64,000 nt of DNA from Betaproteobacteria bacterium (GTDB lineage Bacteria > Pseudomonadota > Gammaproteobacteria > Burkholderiales > Casimicrobiaceae). Under the pieces are notes generated by a model. It searched no databases. It was given only the letters and a program-made list of their open reading frames with translations, and had not been told where the DNA came from. Below, in pieces: positions 17,938-27,126 of this stretch. The stretch covers positions 744,001-808,000 of the forward strand of contig JAAFJO010000002.1 of the NCBI GenBank assembly GCA_013298145.1, read 5' to 3'. The first letter of the stretch is position 1. Each line of letters starts with the position of its first letter. The position numbers and the translations under genes were made by a program.

Positions 17938-18849
17938 GTGCACATCATTCTTCTCGGTCTCGGGCGCATGGGCGCAAACATGGCGCGGCGCTGGGCGCGC
18001 GGCGGCGTTTCGGTGACTGCATTTGATGTAAGCGATGATGCCCGTGCAAGTTTGACCGAGAGCAACACGTCGACCGTCTCCTCTCACGCGGCAGCCCTCG
18101 CCGCGATGCCCGCAGGTTCACGTATTGTTTGGCTGATGCTGCCTGCAGGCGCAATCACAGAATCTACGATTGACGCGCTGTTGCCCGAGCTCGCTAAAGG
18201 GGATTTGCTCGTTGATGGCGGCAATGCCAACTATAAGGACACGCTGCGCCGCGCGCAGAAGGTGAATGCGGTTGGGGTTGATTACGCCGATTGCGGCGTT
18301 TCTGGTGGCGTGTGGGGGTTGCAGAACGGCTACTGCGTGATGGCGGGTGCAAGTGGAGAGAGCTATGAACGGATGCGCCCCTATCTCGAAGTGCTCGCTC
18401 CATCAAAGACGGACGGGATTGTCCATGCGGGCGCGGTTGGTGCTGGGCATTTCGCCAAGATGGTTCACAACGGGATCGAATACGGCATGATGCAGGCGCT
18501 CGCTGAAGGCTTTGCGCTGATGGAAGCCAAGAAAGATTTCGCGATGCCCATCGATGACATCGCAAATGCCTGGCGTAGCGGCTCCGTGGTGCGTTCATGG
18601 CTGCTTGATCTCACCGCGGACGCGCTCAAGAAGCCCGACGAAATTGCCTCGATTGCGCCGTATGTTTCTGATTCGGGCGAAGGCCGTTGGGCGGTGGAGG
18701 CGATGGTTGATTTAGGCGTCCCTGCGCCGGTCACGGCGCTTGCGCTCACGACACGTTTTGCAACGCAGGGCAAGGGCGATTACGCCGCGAAACTCCTCGC
18801 GCAGATGCGTGCCGGATTTGGTGGCCACGCGGTAAAGAAGCAGGCGTAG
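17938..18849 (+). CDS. gnd: 6-phosphogluconate dehydrogenase (short, decarboxylating type)
   Basis: A 303-residue enzyme oxidising and decarboxylating 6-phosphogluconate to ribulose 5-phosphate. The GTG at 17938 follows AAGGAG at good spacing. The Rossmann motif GLGRMGANMARRW is at the N-terminus, the substrate motif CGVSGGVWGLQNGYCVMAG is central, and the catalytic KMVHNGIEYGMMQ helix follows. The ~300-residue length marks the short GndA/YqeC-type enzyme, not the ~470-residue one. It complements the gluconokinase at 27127. Confidence 0.9.
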   Translation: MHIILLGLGRMGANMARRWARGGVSVTAFDVSDDARASLTESNTSTVSSHAAALAAMPAGSRIVWLMLPAGAITESTIDALLPELAKGDLLVDGGNANYKDTLRRAQKVNAVGVDYADCGVSGGVWGLQNGYCVMAGASGESYERMRPYLEVLAPSKTDGIVHAGAVGAGHFAKMVHNGIEYGMMQALAEGFALMEAKKDFAMPIDDIANAWRSGSVVRSWLLDLTADALKKPDEIASIAPYVSDSGEGRWAVEAMVDLGVPAPVTALALTTRFATQGKGDYAAKLLAQMRAGFGGHAVKKQA

Positions 18850-19283
18850 TGCGAAGGTTTGCGCCCGCCGAGCGTTGCTACTACATCGATGCGCGAGACG
18901 TTCTTTCGGTGATTAAATTCATTGATGTAGCCCATATTGAATTGGGTCTAGCGGGGTAAAGTATTAATTTTCGAATCGCTTCGAAAACGAGTTACCGCCC
19001 AAAAATCGGAACGACCGAAATCAATATGTTGGTGTGAATGCAACGCGAAGCAAGTAATGCGTGTGAACTCGATTGCGTCGCGTTGTCGACGCAGATCGCT
19101 TCGTGCACAATCGAGGTACTAACGGGTTTCGACCTCGAAGTCAAAGTGGAATGAGCGTGGGGATGTAAAGCTGCCTTCAGCAAAAACCGGAGGGGCAGCC
19201 GCAGCATCACTCGGGCGCGACGCTGAACAGAGTCAGCGTGTGCCCGTGCCCGAAAAATCTCCCACTTTTGCTGAGGTATTTAA
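18850..19283. other. 434-bp intergenic region upstream of the TonB receptor
   Basis: No gene is supported. It contains a copy of the dispersed motif (18928-18950, TAGCCCATATTGAATTGGG then TCTA) and a perfect 7-bp hairpin, TGCGTCG (19074-19080) with CGACGCA (19087-19093), loop 6 nt. A long leader for the receptor gene is possible. Confidence 0.45.
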
Positions 19284-21791
19284 ATGCCATCCCGTTGTTT
19301 CCGACAAAAGCCGCTCGTGGTCGCACTCGCGTTGACCGCGTTTTTTGCTGCCCCGTATTCGCTCGCGCAAGCGCCAGCGGCGCAGCCCGATAACCGCACG
19401 CCGGAGCAGAAAGCTGCAGACGAAGCGGCCCAGAAAGCGAAATCCAGCACGCAACAAGTCGAGCGCGTCATCGTGACTGCGACCGGGCGTGCGCAACCTG
19501 CGAGTAGTGTTCCCTACAACGTAACAGCCATTTCCGAGGAAGCGCTTCGCGAAGGCAACATCACGGATATCAAGAAGTTCATCGCGCTCGATCCGAGCAT
19601 CAACGCGCCGCAAAACAGTGCTCGCTTTGCCGATTCGGTCACCGTGCGCGGCCTCAACGTCTCGCCAGTGAACGCCAATAACCTCGAGCAATTCACTCGT
19701 TCAACGCTTGCGTATTACCTTGACGATACGCCTCTGCCCAACATCGCCTACCGAATCAAAGACATTGCGCGTGTAGAAACGCTGCTCGGTCCACAGGGCA
19801 CGCTCTACGGCGCGGGAAGCCTTGGCGGTACGGTGCGCTACATCACCAATCAGCCTGAGTTCGGCAAGCTCTCGGCACTCGGCAACACCAGTTTGTTTCA
19901 GGCCAAAGGGGGCAGTTTCAGCCACGACACGGACGCAGTGTTTAACGTGCCGCTGAGCGATAACTTCGCACTTCGTGCTTCGGCGGCGCGTCTCGATGAC
20001 AACGGCTATACCGATCGTATTTCAAACCCCTCCTGGCGCACCGGAAACCTGGCGTGGCAAAGCAAGCCCGACACCAACAAAAACGTGTACAAAGATGACG
20101 ATTACAACCGCGTAACCAGCGGTCGTCTCGCGCTTGCTTGGCGCGCTACCAATCAATTGAAGTTCACGCTTTCGCATGCCGAGCAAGATCAGCGCGCCAA
20201 CGGCATTTCCGCCACATCGCTCTTACCGCTTGCCGTGGCGAATGCAAACTCGGCCGCCGATATCGCCGCCTATATTAAGGATCCTTCATTCTCGCCATGC
20301 ACGGGGAGCGCGTGTCGTTATACCGATTTGTTCAGCACGCCAACGCTTGCTGGGATCGATAAAGTCGCGTCTCGCTATCCCGAATACGCAGACCGCAAAT
20401 TTCGCCTGAGTGCGTTTGATGTGGATTGGAACTTGGGCTTTGCAGCGCTGCGCTCCAGCACATCGACATTCCGTGACACGCGCGTGGGTCAAGCCGACTA
20501 TGCGGGACAAGGCTGGCTCTTTTATTACTCATTCGGAGATTCGGGCGGCGGGTTCGATAGCGGTCGCTCGGCCTACATCACCTTCGATAACAGCTACAAA
20601 GGGGTCTCGCACGAGACTCGCCTGACTTCAATTGGAAACGGTCCACTGTCGTGGATCGCGGGCGTGTACTACACGAAGAATGAGCGCTCGCTCAAGTTTT
20701 CAGAATACTTGCCTGGCCTCGACGCCTATAACGGCGTGCCGCGCTCGCAAGCGGGCGGCGACGTCGACGAAGGCTACCGCGAAAATTTAGCGAGTGATTA
20801 CAAGGAGCTCGCGCTCTACGGAGAAGTGGGCTATCGCATCACGCCGCAGTGGCAAGTGAATGTGGGCGCTCGCGTCTTCAACTACGATGACACCGCCATT
20901 GCTCAGATTCGCGATTACTCTTTCGATTTGGTGAACAACAACGTGCGCGCCAAAGGCGGTGAAGACGGAAAGTCGTACTTCAAGTTCAACACCTCGTACA
21001 ACTTCACGCCCGAAGCGCTCGCTTATCTTACGGTGTCGCAAGGCTTCCGGCGCGGTGGCACTAATGGCTTTCGCAACGTCGGCACCCGGGTGGTCGCCGC
21101 TGATGTGCAGCAGTACCAACCCGATTCGACTACCAACTATGAAATCGGCGTGAAGGGCTTTTTCCTGGATCGTCGCCTCTACACACAGTTGAATGTGTAC
21201 CAGATCGATTGGAAGGACGTACAAACGTATTTCAGCCAAGACATTGATGGCTTCCCAGTGAACGGCACAGCCAACGGCCCCTCAGCACGCTCGCGCGGTT
21301 TTGAGTTCGCCTCGCGCTTGAACGTGACCGATAACCTGCAACTGCGCTTAGCTAGCGCCTACACAAGCGCTGAATGGAGTGGCACGAAGCAGCTGTGTCT
21401 CTACACCAACGGCACCGCGTGCCGCGCGTGGGAGAAGGGCGGCGAACTCGGTGGCGCGCCGGCCTGGAAGCATGTGTTTGGCGTGCGCTACACAACGACG
21501 GTGGCGAACGGTCGAGACGCGTTTGTCGCGCTCTCCGGTCGCTATTACGACAAGGTGCAAACGGATCGTGCTGATTTTGCCGACGCGGTGGTGCGCGTGC
21601 GTCCCGCTTACAGCATCTTCGATCTTCGTGCCGGGGTGACGTGGGACAAGCTCGACATGACGCTGTGGGTGGAAAACCTGGCCAATAAGCGCGCGGTGGT
21701 TTCAGAGCAACGTGATCGCGTGATGGGGCCGCGGGTGATTTTTTCGTCACCACGCACGCTCGGCGTGAATCTATCCTACGGGTTTAAGTAG
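19284..21791 (+). CDS. TonB-dependent outer-membrane receptor
   Basis: An 835-residue receptor. A signal peptide ends near SLAQA; after a Gln/Ala-rich spacer comes the TonB-box-like VERVIVTATGR, then the plug domain (NVTAISEEALREGNITDIKKFIALDP and VETLLGPQGTLYGAGSLGGTVRYIT in outline), and a beta-barrel ending in VNLSYGFK. Barrels of this type import large or scarce substrates using TonB energy. It converges on a sugar-acid TRAP operon, so an oligosaccharide or uronate-type ligand is plausible but unproven; no iron-related gene is nearby. Confidence 0.88.
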   Translation: MPSRCFRQKPLVVALALTAFFAAPYSLAQAPAAQPDNRTPEQKAADEAAQKAKSSTQQVERVIVTATGRAQPASSVPYNVTAISEEALREGNITDIKKFIALDPSINAPQNSARFADSVTVRGLNVSPVNANNLEQFTRSTLAYYLDDTPLPNIAYRIKDIARVETLLGPQGTLYGAGSLGGTVRYITNQPEFGKLSALGNTSLFQAKGGSFSHDTDAVFNVPLSDNFALRASAARLDDNGYTDRISNPSWRTGNLAWQSKPDTNKNVYKDDDYNRVTSGRLALAWRATNQLKFTLSHAEQDQRANGISATSLLPLAVANANSAADIAAYIKDPSFSPCTGSACRYTDLFSTPTLAGIDKVASRYPEYADRKFRLSAFDVDWNLGFAALRSSTSTFRDTRVGQADYAGQGWLFYYSFGDSGGGFDSGRSAYITFDNSYKGVSHETRLTSIGNGPLSWIAGVYYTKNERSLKFSEYLPGLDAYNGVPRSQAGGDVDEGYRENLASDYKELALYGEVGYRITPQWQVNVGARVFNYDDTAIAQIRDYSFDLVNNNVRAKGGEDGKSYFKFNTSYNFTPEALAYLTVSQGFRRGGTNGFRNVGTRVVAADVQQYQPDSTTNYEIGVKGFFLDRRLYTQLNVYQIDWKDVQTYFSQDIDGFPVNGTANGPSARSRGFEFASRLNVTDNLQLRLASAYTSAEWSGTKQLCLYTNGTACRAWEKGGELGGAPAWKHVFGVRYTTTVANGRDAFVALSGRYYDKVQTDRADFADAVVRVRPAYSIFDLRAGVTWDKLDMTLWVENLANKRAVVSEQRDRVMGPRVIFSSPRTLGVNLSYGFK

Positions 21792-21801
21792 ACCGACGAA
21801 C

Positions 21802-21833
21802 GCGTCGTGCAAACGCTTTTGTTCGCACGACGC
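21802..21833 (+). terminator. Hairpin after the TonB receptor gene
   Basis: GCGTCGTGC (21802-21810) pairs perfectly with GCACGACGC (21825-21833), loop 14 nt, just after the stop. The U-tract is missing. It may act from either side between the convergent genes. Confidence 0.4.
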
Positions 21834-21935
21834 AGGTCCAATCAACACATTAAAACAAATGCCATGTTCGCGACATTTTATAGGGGCCGGCGTGAATAAT
21901 TGAGTGCAGTAGAAAATAACGATAAACAACCGCTT

Positions 21936-21952
21936 GCCCCAATTAAATAAGG
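21936..21952. repeat. Dispersed intergenic motif copy
   Basis: GCCCCAATTAAATAAGG is identical over 17 bp to 14351-14367 and, as there, is followed shortly by AGCTAT. It lies between the convergent receptor and dehydratase genes. Confidence 0.6.
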
Positions 21953-21985
21953 GATTGGCAGCTATAGTTTGTCTGTTTTGATGCG

Positions 21986-23176
21986 TTAGCTCACGCGCAG
22001 AATCGCATCCTTGCGGCGATGCAGATCAGGCAACAATTCGATGCCGAGGCCAGGCTTGTCGTTGAGCGAAATCATGCCGTGTTGGACACGCGGCAACTCG
22101 GTGACAAGCTCTTTGTACCAGCCAGTGTAGAACGCGCGAACGCTTTCCTGAATCAGCGCATTGGGGGCGTGTAAGGACAGATGCGTACTCGCCGTCCAAA
22201 CAACAGGGCCCGTGCAATCGTGCGGCGCAACCGGGAGTTGATAGGCATCTCCCATCGCCGCAATTTTTCGCGCCTCGGTCAACCCGCCGCACCACGATAG
22301 GTCAAGCATGACCACGCCCGCAACGCCTGAGCGAAGCAAATCGCGATAGCCCCATTTGTATGAGAGCGTTTCGCTGGCGCAGATCAGCGCATCGGTATGT
22401 GGCGCGTATTGCGTGAGCAAGTCGAGTGAATCCATTCGGATCACGTCTTCATGCCAAAACGTTTTGTAAGGCTTCAATGCGCGCGCGATTTTTTGCGCCA
22501 TCGGTAAGCGCCACAGCGAATGAAATTCGACCATGATGTCCATGTCGTCGCCGACAGCGCGCCGGATCTTTTCAAACGGCTCAAGCGCTTTCTTAAGATC
22601 TGCGCTTGAGATGTATTGCCCGTCGCTCGCCTCTGCGGCGGGGTCAAACGGCCAAATTTTCATCGCCGTGACGCCTTCGCTCTTGAGAGAGTGTGCGAGC
22701 TCATCTGCGTGATGCAAAAAGCCTTCCAAATCTTCATACGGCCCAGCGCGATTGCCTAAGCCCCAGTTGCTGCTGTTTTGGTTTGTCGTGTTGCGGACGT
22801 ATTGATAGCCTGCACACGTGTTGTAAATGCGGATCGAATCACGTGATTTGCCGCCCAAGCCGGTGTGTATTGGCATGTTCGCCGCTTTGCCAAAAATATC
22901 CCAGAGGGCGATATCAACCGCGCTGTTGCCGCGAGTCTCCACACCCGAGCCGCGCCAGCCTAGGTAACCAAGCATCTCTTTGTTGCGTGCCTCGATGTCG
23001 ATGGGGTTTTTGCCGATCACTCTGGGCGCAACCCATTCGTGAAGATAGGCCTCCACCGCGGCCGCACCCATGAAGGTTTCGCCCAAGCCCGTGACACCTT
23101 CATCTGTGTGCAAACGAACCCAGAGAATATTTGGGAACTCACCGAGGCGAAGGGTTTCGAGTTGAGTGATCTTCAT
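21986..23176 (-). CDS. Enolase-superfamily (mandelate racemase/muconate lactonizing type) sugar-acid dehydratase
   Basis: A 396-residue protein starting at MKITQLETLRLGEFP. Metal ligands expected at strand ends are visible in VEFHSLW, HEDVIR and CASETLSYKWG; basic residues appear as MKIW and the catalytic-type APHDC. The frame is open 16 codons upstream, but that stretch lies inside a 14-bp-stem hairpin (23203-23243), so I start at 23176. Genes of this family coupled to TRAP transporters and GntR regulators usually dehydrate aldonic or uronic acids; the exact substrate is not deducible. It is the last gene of the five-gene operon. Confidence 0.8.
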   Translation of the reverse strand: MKITQLETLRLGEFPNILWVRLHTDEGVTGLGETFMGAAAVEAYLHEWVAPRVIGKNPIDIEARNKEMLGYLGWRGSGVETRGNSAVDIALWDIFGKAANMPIHTGLGGKSRDSIRIYNTCAGYQYVRNTTNQNSSNWGLGNRAGPYEDLEGFLHHADELAHSLKSEGVTAMKIWPFDPAAEASDGQYISSADLKKALEPFEKIRRAVGDDMDIMVEFHSLWRLPMAQKIARALKPYKTFWHEDVIRMDSLDLLTQYAPHTDALICASETLSYKWGYRDLLRSGVAGVVMLDLSWCGGLTEARKIAAMGDAYQLPVAPHDCTGPVVWTASTHLSLHAPNALIQESVRAFYTGWYKELVTELPRVQHGMISLNDKPGLGIELLPDLHRRKDAILRVS

Positions 23177-23202
23177 GGTACTGAGAGGTGCGAGAGGCGG
23201 AA

Positions 23203-23243
23203 CCAGCGTCTCCTGCAATGCCAATGCAGGCAGGAGACGCTGG
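23203..23243. terminator. Long perfect hairpin between the dctP-type and dehydratase genes
   Basis: CCAGCGTCTCCTGC (23203-23216) and GCAGGAGACGCTGG (23230-23243) form a perfect 14-bp stem with a 13-nt loop. A T-run follows only on the plus strand. In the operon's direction it lacks a U-tract, so it more likely stabilises the upstream mRNA or attenuates the distal gene than ends transcription fully. Confidence 0.6.
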
Positions 23244-23250
23244 TGGCTTT

Positions 23251-24255
23251 TTAGCCGCCGCGTGCTTTCTTGAGTGCGTCAACGACGACGTTGATTGCGT
23301 CAGCGCCAATCGTTGCAGCGTTCTTGTCATACACGGGCTTTACCTTTTCGAACATACGGCGTTGTTCAGCCGCGCTAATCTCGTTGACTTGCATCCCTTT
23401 CGCTTTCAGATCAGCCAGCGCTTTGCCGTCAAGCGCACGAATGGTCGCGCGCTGCACTTTCTGACCCTCAATCGCGGCCTCGCGAAGTACAGCTTGCTCT
23501 GCGGGGCTCAACTGATCCCAAAGTTTTTTGCTGTAGAGCACGAGAAACGGCGTGTACGCGTGACGTGTGACGCTAAGGAATTTTTGTACCTCGAAAAACT
23601 TCGATGTGTTGATCGTGACAAATGGATTTTCTTGACCATCAATGGTTTTGGTTTCGAGCGCGGTGAACACTTCGCCGAACGCCATGGGAACGGCGTTGGT
23701 GCCGAGCGTTTTGAACGTGTCAAGGAAGATATTGTTTTGCATCACGCGAACCTTGATGCCATCGAAATCTTCCACCTTATTCACCGGTTTTTTGCTGTTG
23801 GTGAGATTGCGGAAACCGTTTTCCCAGTACGCGAGGTTTACCAGCCCGGCTTCCTCCAGTTTCTTATTGAAGAATTGGCCGGCTGCACCATCGAGCACCT
23901 GATCGACTTCGCGTTCGTTGCCGAATAGAAATGGCAGGTCAAATACGCCCAACTCTTTCACGATGCCGACGAGTGGCGATGATGAAGTTACCACCATCTC
24001 TTGCGTTCCGGCGCGCAGCGCTTGCGTCGCTTGGAGATCGCCGCCTGCAGAGCCGCCCCAGAAGGCGTTGAGCTTGAGCTTCCCGCCCGATTTCGCGTTG
24101 AGCACTTCTTGCATTTTGGCAACACCCGCGCCGACCGGATGGTCTTGGTTCACGCCATTGGAAAGCTTGATATTGCGCTCGGTGAACTGCGCAAACGCAG
24201 CAGTTGTGGCTAGCAGCGAAGTTGCGACCAGCGTGGTGAGTAGTCTAAGTTTCAT
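23251..24255 (-). CDS. TRAP transporter periplasmic solute-binding protein (DctP family)
   Basis: A 334-residue exported binding protein. A signal peptide (MKLRLLTTLVATSLLATTAAFA) is followed by a DctP fold: SNGVNQDHPVG start, the ligand-arginine region GIKVRVMQN, and the family signature DGQENPF. It captures an organic acid in the periplasm and hands it to the DctQM permease encoded just upstream. A strong hairpin follows the stop, consistent with higher expression of the binding protein than of the downstream enzyme. The likely substrate is a sugar acid, judged by operon partners only. Confidence 0.9.
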   Translation of the reverse strand: MKLRLLTTLVATSLLATTAAFAQFTERNIKLSNGVNQDHPVGAGVAKMQEVLNAKSGGKLKLNAFWGGSAGGDLQATQALRAGTQEMVVTSSSPLVGIVKELGVFDLPFLFGNEREVDQVLDGAAGQFFNKKLEEAGLVNLAYWENGFRNLTNSKKPVNKVEDFDGIKVRVMQNNIFLDTFKTLGTNAVPMAFGEVFTALETKTIDGQENPFVTINTSKFFEVQKFLSVTRHAYTPFLVLYSKKLWDQLSPAEQAVLREAAIEGQKVQRATIRALDGKALADLKAKGMQVNEISAAEQRRMFEKVKPVYDKNAATIGADAINVVVDALKKARGG

Positions 24256-24315
24256 GTCATCCTCCTTGGATTATCGAATCAGTCAACACAACGAACAACG
24301 AAAATGGAGCGTAAA

Positions 24316-25614
24316 TCAGCGCATCCACCAAGACAGCGGCACCATCACCAATTGTGGAAACAGTACCAACAAAAACAGCACAATGAGCTGCGCAATCAAA
24401 AACGGCAGCACGCCACGAAACGCCTGATCCATGGTGATTCGCGCGACGCCAGAAACCACATTGAGCACTGTTCCAACCGGCGGCGTGATCAGCCCAATCG
24501 CGTTATTCATGATGAAGAGCACACCGAAATAAACCGGATCAATGCCGGCTTTCAAAACGACGGGCATCAACACGGGCGTGAGAATGAGCACGGTTGGCGC
24601 GAAATCGAGCGCTGTCCCGACAATTACGATCAACACCATCATCACAAACATCAAGAGCATCTTGTTGTCCATGAACGGCGCAAGCATGTCAGCAATCTCT
24701 GAGGGAATATTTGCAACTGTGATGAGCCACGCGCTTACCATCGCAGCGGATACCAAAAACATGACGACTGCCGTGGTTTTTCCTGCGGCGAGGAAGAGGC
24801 CGTAAATTTGCGACCACTTCATCTCACGATAGATAAACATGCCAACGATAAACGCGTAGACAGCGGCCACCACGGCTGCTTCTGTCGGCGTAAACATGCC
24901 CGCTTTCATGCCGCCAATAATGATGACGGGAAGTGCGATCGCAAAGATGCTGTTGGCCGTGACTCTTAGACGCTCAGCGAGAGGCATCTTCGGCGCAGGC
25001 AGTACGTTTTCTCGCTTCGCCACCCACCACCAAGCGATACCGATGGCAATTCCCATCATGATGCCGGGCACGATGCCCGCGAGGAAGAGCTTTGTGATGG
25101 AAACGTTACCGGCGACGCCGAAAATGATGAAGCCGATTGAGGGCGGAATCACAGGCGCGATGATGCCGCCTGCAGCAATCAGTCCGCTAGAACGACTCAC
25201 GTCATAGCCCGCTTGTCGCATCATCGGAATGAGGATTGAGGCGAGCGCTGCCGTATCTGCGACGGCAGAGCCGGAAAGTGAGGCCATGATGATGGCTGAG
25301 ACTACCGCGACGTAACCCAGCCCGCCACGAAAGTGTCCAACCCAGGCAACACCGAGATTGACGATGCGTTTTGACAGGCCGCCCGCATTCATGAATTCGC
25401 CGGCCAACAGAAAGAACGGTACGGCTAGCAGCGGAAAATTATCGGCACCATCCACAAAACGCTGCGCAAGTATTTGCGCGTCAAATGCGTTGAGTACGCC
25501 CGTGCCTGTGAGATAAGCCATCAAGCACACGCCGCAAACAAGCAACGCGTATGCGATCGGCATCCCCAGCGCCATCGCGCCCATCAGCGAAAAAACAAAG
25601 ACGGCGACGGTCAT
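24316..25614 (-). CDS. TRAP transporter large permease subunit (DctM family)
   Basis: A 432-residue, ~12-TM inner-membrane subunit that carries the sodium-coupled transport path. The start MTVAVFVFSLMGAMALGMP at 25614 overlaps the DctQ stop as ATGA; a longer open frame upstream only repeats dctQ sequence in another frame. Typical segments include PFFLLAGEFMNAGG, GYVAVVSAIIMASLSGSAVADTAAL and GGIIAPVIPPS. The gap to the binding-protein gene is 60 bp. Confidence 0.9.
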   Translation of the reverse strand: MTVAVFVFSLMGAMALGMPIAYALLVCGVCLMAYLTGTGVLNAFDAQILAQRFVDGADNFPLLAVPFFLLAGEFMNAGGLSKRIVNLGVAWVGHFRGGLGYVAVVSAIIMASLSGSAVADTAALASILIPMMRQAGYDVSRSSGLIAAGGIIAPVIPPSIGFIIFGVAGNVSITKLFLAGIVPGIMMGIAIGIAWWWVAKRENVLPAPKMPLAERLRVTANSIFAIALPVIIIGGMKAGMFTPTEAAVVAAVYAFIVGMFIYREMKWSQIYGLFLAAGKTTAVVMFLVSAAMVSAWLITVANIPSEIADMLAPFMDNKMLLMFVMMVLIVIVGTALDFAPTVLILTPVLMPVVLKAGIDPVYFGVLFIMNNAIGLITPPVGTVLNVVSGVARITMDQAFRGVLPFLIAQLIVLFLLVLFPQLVMVPLSWWMR

Positions 25615-26189
25615 GCTCGCGCTCCTTTGTTCGCGCTGCCTGACGGGTCTGAGGCAATGTGTGCTTCGGCTTCTTTGAGCCCTTCGGCTTCGACCACTTG
25701 AACGAGTTCCGTCTCTGTCAGTTTTCCCGTAAACAGCGCGAAGAGCTTCGATACGTTGATCGCGCCCATCACTAGCGCGACGACGTAGCCCAACCCGTAA
25801 ATCCAAATCATGCTCAATCCGGCGACCGGGGAGATGTTGGTCACTTGCAAATCATGCATCTTGAACGTGCCCCAGAAAAAGAGCGCGTTGCAAAAGAGCA
25901 TCAGCGCTTCGCTCAGAAAGAAGCAAAATTTTTTCCCAAAGAGAGGCAGATGCTTGATGAGCGTATCCACACCGAGGTGGCCGCCTTCTCGCATCGCAAT
26001 CATCGCCCCCAAGTAGGTCAACCAAATGAAGGCGTAGCGCGAGAGCTCTTCGCTAATCAAGATGCCCGAATTGAACAGGTAGCGCATGAGCACATTGCCG
26101 AAAACCATCACTACCATCGCGAGCAGGCAGAGCACCACGAGCAGTTCAAGCGTCTTGAAGAAATAATCGATTACTCGTTGCAAAGTCAT
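25611..26189 (-). CDS. TRAP transporter small permease subunit (DctQ family)
   Basis: A 192-residue, four-TM inner-membrane protein that partners DctM. It shows the family NVLMRYLFNSGILISEELSRYAFIWL segment (only in outline here), then GAMIAMREGGHLGVD, which is strongly diagnostic. The hydrophilic C-terminal extension of ~40 residues is longer than in many homologues. A GGAGGGATG start region gives a strong ribosome-binding site. It begins 30 bp after the regulator gene, so the regulator and transporter are probably one transcript. Confidence 0.88.
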   Translation of the reverse strand: MTLQRVIDYFFKTLELLVVLCLLAMVVMVFGNVLMRYLFNSGILISEELSRYAFIWLTYLGAMIAMREGGHLGVDTLIKHLPLFGKKFCFFLSEALMLFCNALFFWGTFKMHDLQVTNISPVAGLSMIWIYGLGYVVALVMGAINVSKLFALFTGKLTETELVQVVEAEGLKEAEAHIASDPSGSANKGARA

Positions 26190-26219
26190 CCCTCCTTCGG
26201 GTTCTCTATTCTTGGTCGC

Positions 26220-26966
26220 TCAAGCGACTCGAATCTGGGGCGCCGGCTGGTCGAGGCGCGGTAACTTTCGACGAGAGTTGAGAATCTCTTCGATATCGTC
26301 ATGTGCGCCGTCGATCAAACGCAATATCGCTTTCTCCGCACGTCGTGGATCTCTTGCAACCACTGCGTCTAGTACTGCGCGATGAAGCGGCAACGAGCTA
26401 CGCGGCCCATCTTTTCGCTTCGTCGAAATTTCAAAGCTCGTACGCAAAAGCGCAGAGAGCGCTTTGGTCATCTGCACCATCATGCGATTTCGGCTGGCGA
26501 GCAAGAGCGCTTGATGAAAGCGCAAGTCGTGGGTGACGTAGTCACCACCTTCTTCAATGGCGCGGCGCATGCCCTCGTATGCGGCCTCGGCGGCAGCGAG
26601 GTCTTCGTTCGTTGCGCGCTCTGCGGCGAGACGAATTGCTGCGGGTTCAACGATGCGACGCATCTCTTGTAAATCCCGCAGAAAATCGGCGGTGAGACCA
26701 ATTCGTGATTGCCATGTAATCACATCGGGATCAAACCAATTCCAGCGGTCTTCGGGCAGCACGCGCGTTCCAACCTTGGGGCCGGTCGAAATAATGCCTT
26801 TAGCCACCAACGACTTTACCGCCTCGCGTACGACCGTGCGTGATACGCCGAGCTCGGTGCAGAGCATTGGCTCGGGTGGCAAGCTCGCGCCCACGGCGTA
26901 GCGGCCGGAGAGGATTTCTACACCCAGATGATCGAGCGTGTTGCCGTGTACGTTTTTGATAAACAC
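26220..26966 (-). CDS. FadR-subfamily GntR transcriptional regulator
   Basis: A 248-residue regulator starting at GTG 26966. The N-terminal winged helix (SGRYAVGASLPPEPMLCTELGVSRTVVREAVKSL in outline) and the C-terminal all-helical FCD domain (LQEMRRIVEPAAIRLAAERA, DLRFHQALLLASRNRMM) place it in the FadR/FCD group, whose members are usually repressors released by an organic-acid inducer. It heads the TRAP-dehydratase operon and is divergent from gluconokinase, so it likely controls one or both. A TTAAAT hexamer lies 6 nt before the start and an ATCATATGAT palindrome 30 nt upstream. Confidence 0.88.
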   Translation of the reverse strand: MFIKNVHGNTLDHLGVEILSGRYAVGASLPPEPMLCTELGVSRTVVREAVKSLVAKGIISTGPKVGTRVLPEDRWNWFDPDVITWQSRIGLTADFLRDLQEMRRIVEPAAIRLAAERATNEDLAAAEAAYEGMRRAIEEGGDYVTHDLRFHQALLLASRNRMMVQMTKALSALLRTSFEISTKRKDGPRSSLPLHRAVLDAVVARDPRRAEKAILRLIDGAHDDIEEILNSRRKLPRLDQPAPQIRVA

Positions 26967-26995
26967 TCGGTGATTTAAATTACGTCTTTGTGGTT

Positions 26996-27005
26996 ATCAT
27001 ATGAT
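26996..27005. promoter_or_regulatory. Candidate GntR operator palindrome
   Basis: ATCATATGAT is a perfect 10-bp palindrome (extending imperfectly to TTATCATATGATGA) in the 160-bp gap between the regulator and gluconokinase genes. Its position suits autoregulation. Confidence 0.4.
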
Positions 27006-27126
27006 GATTGACGGGTCGGCGCAAGCGACAAAATAAATGCCGCACCGCATGGACCGGACGCCTACTTGTCGTTGATCAATGCGCGCCCTATGAACTCGAT
27101 CCACTCCCCATACACTCGCAGTTTTA

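Noticed and set aside
23177..23224. N-terminal extension of the enolase-superfamily dehydratase
   Set aside because: It runs into the operon hairpin and lacks family similarity; MKITQLETLRLG at 23176 is the natural start.
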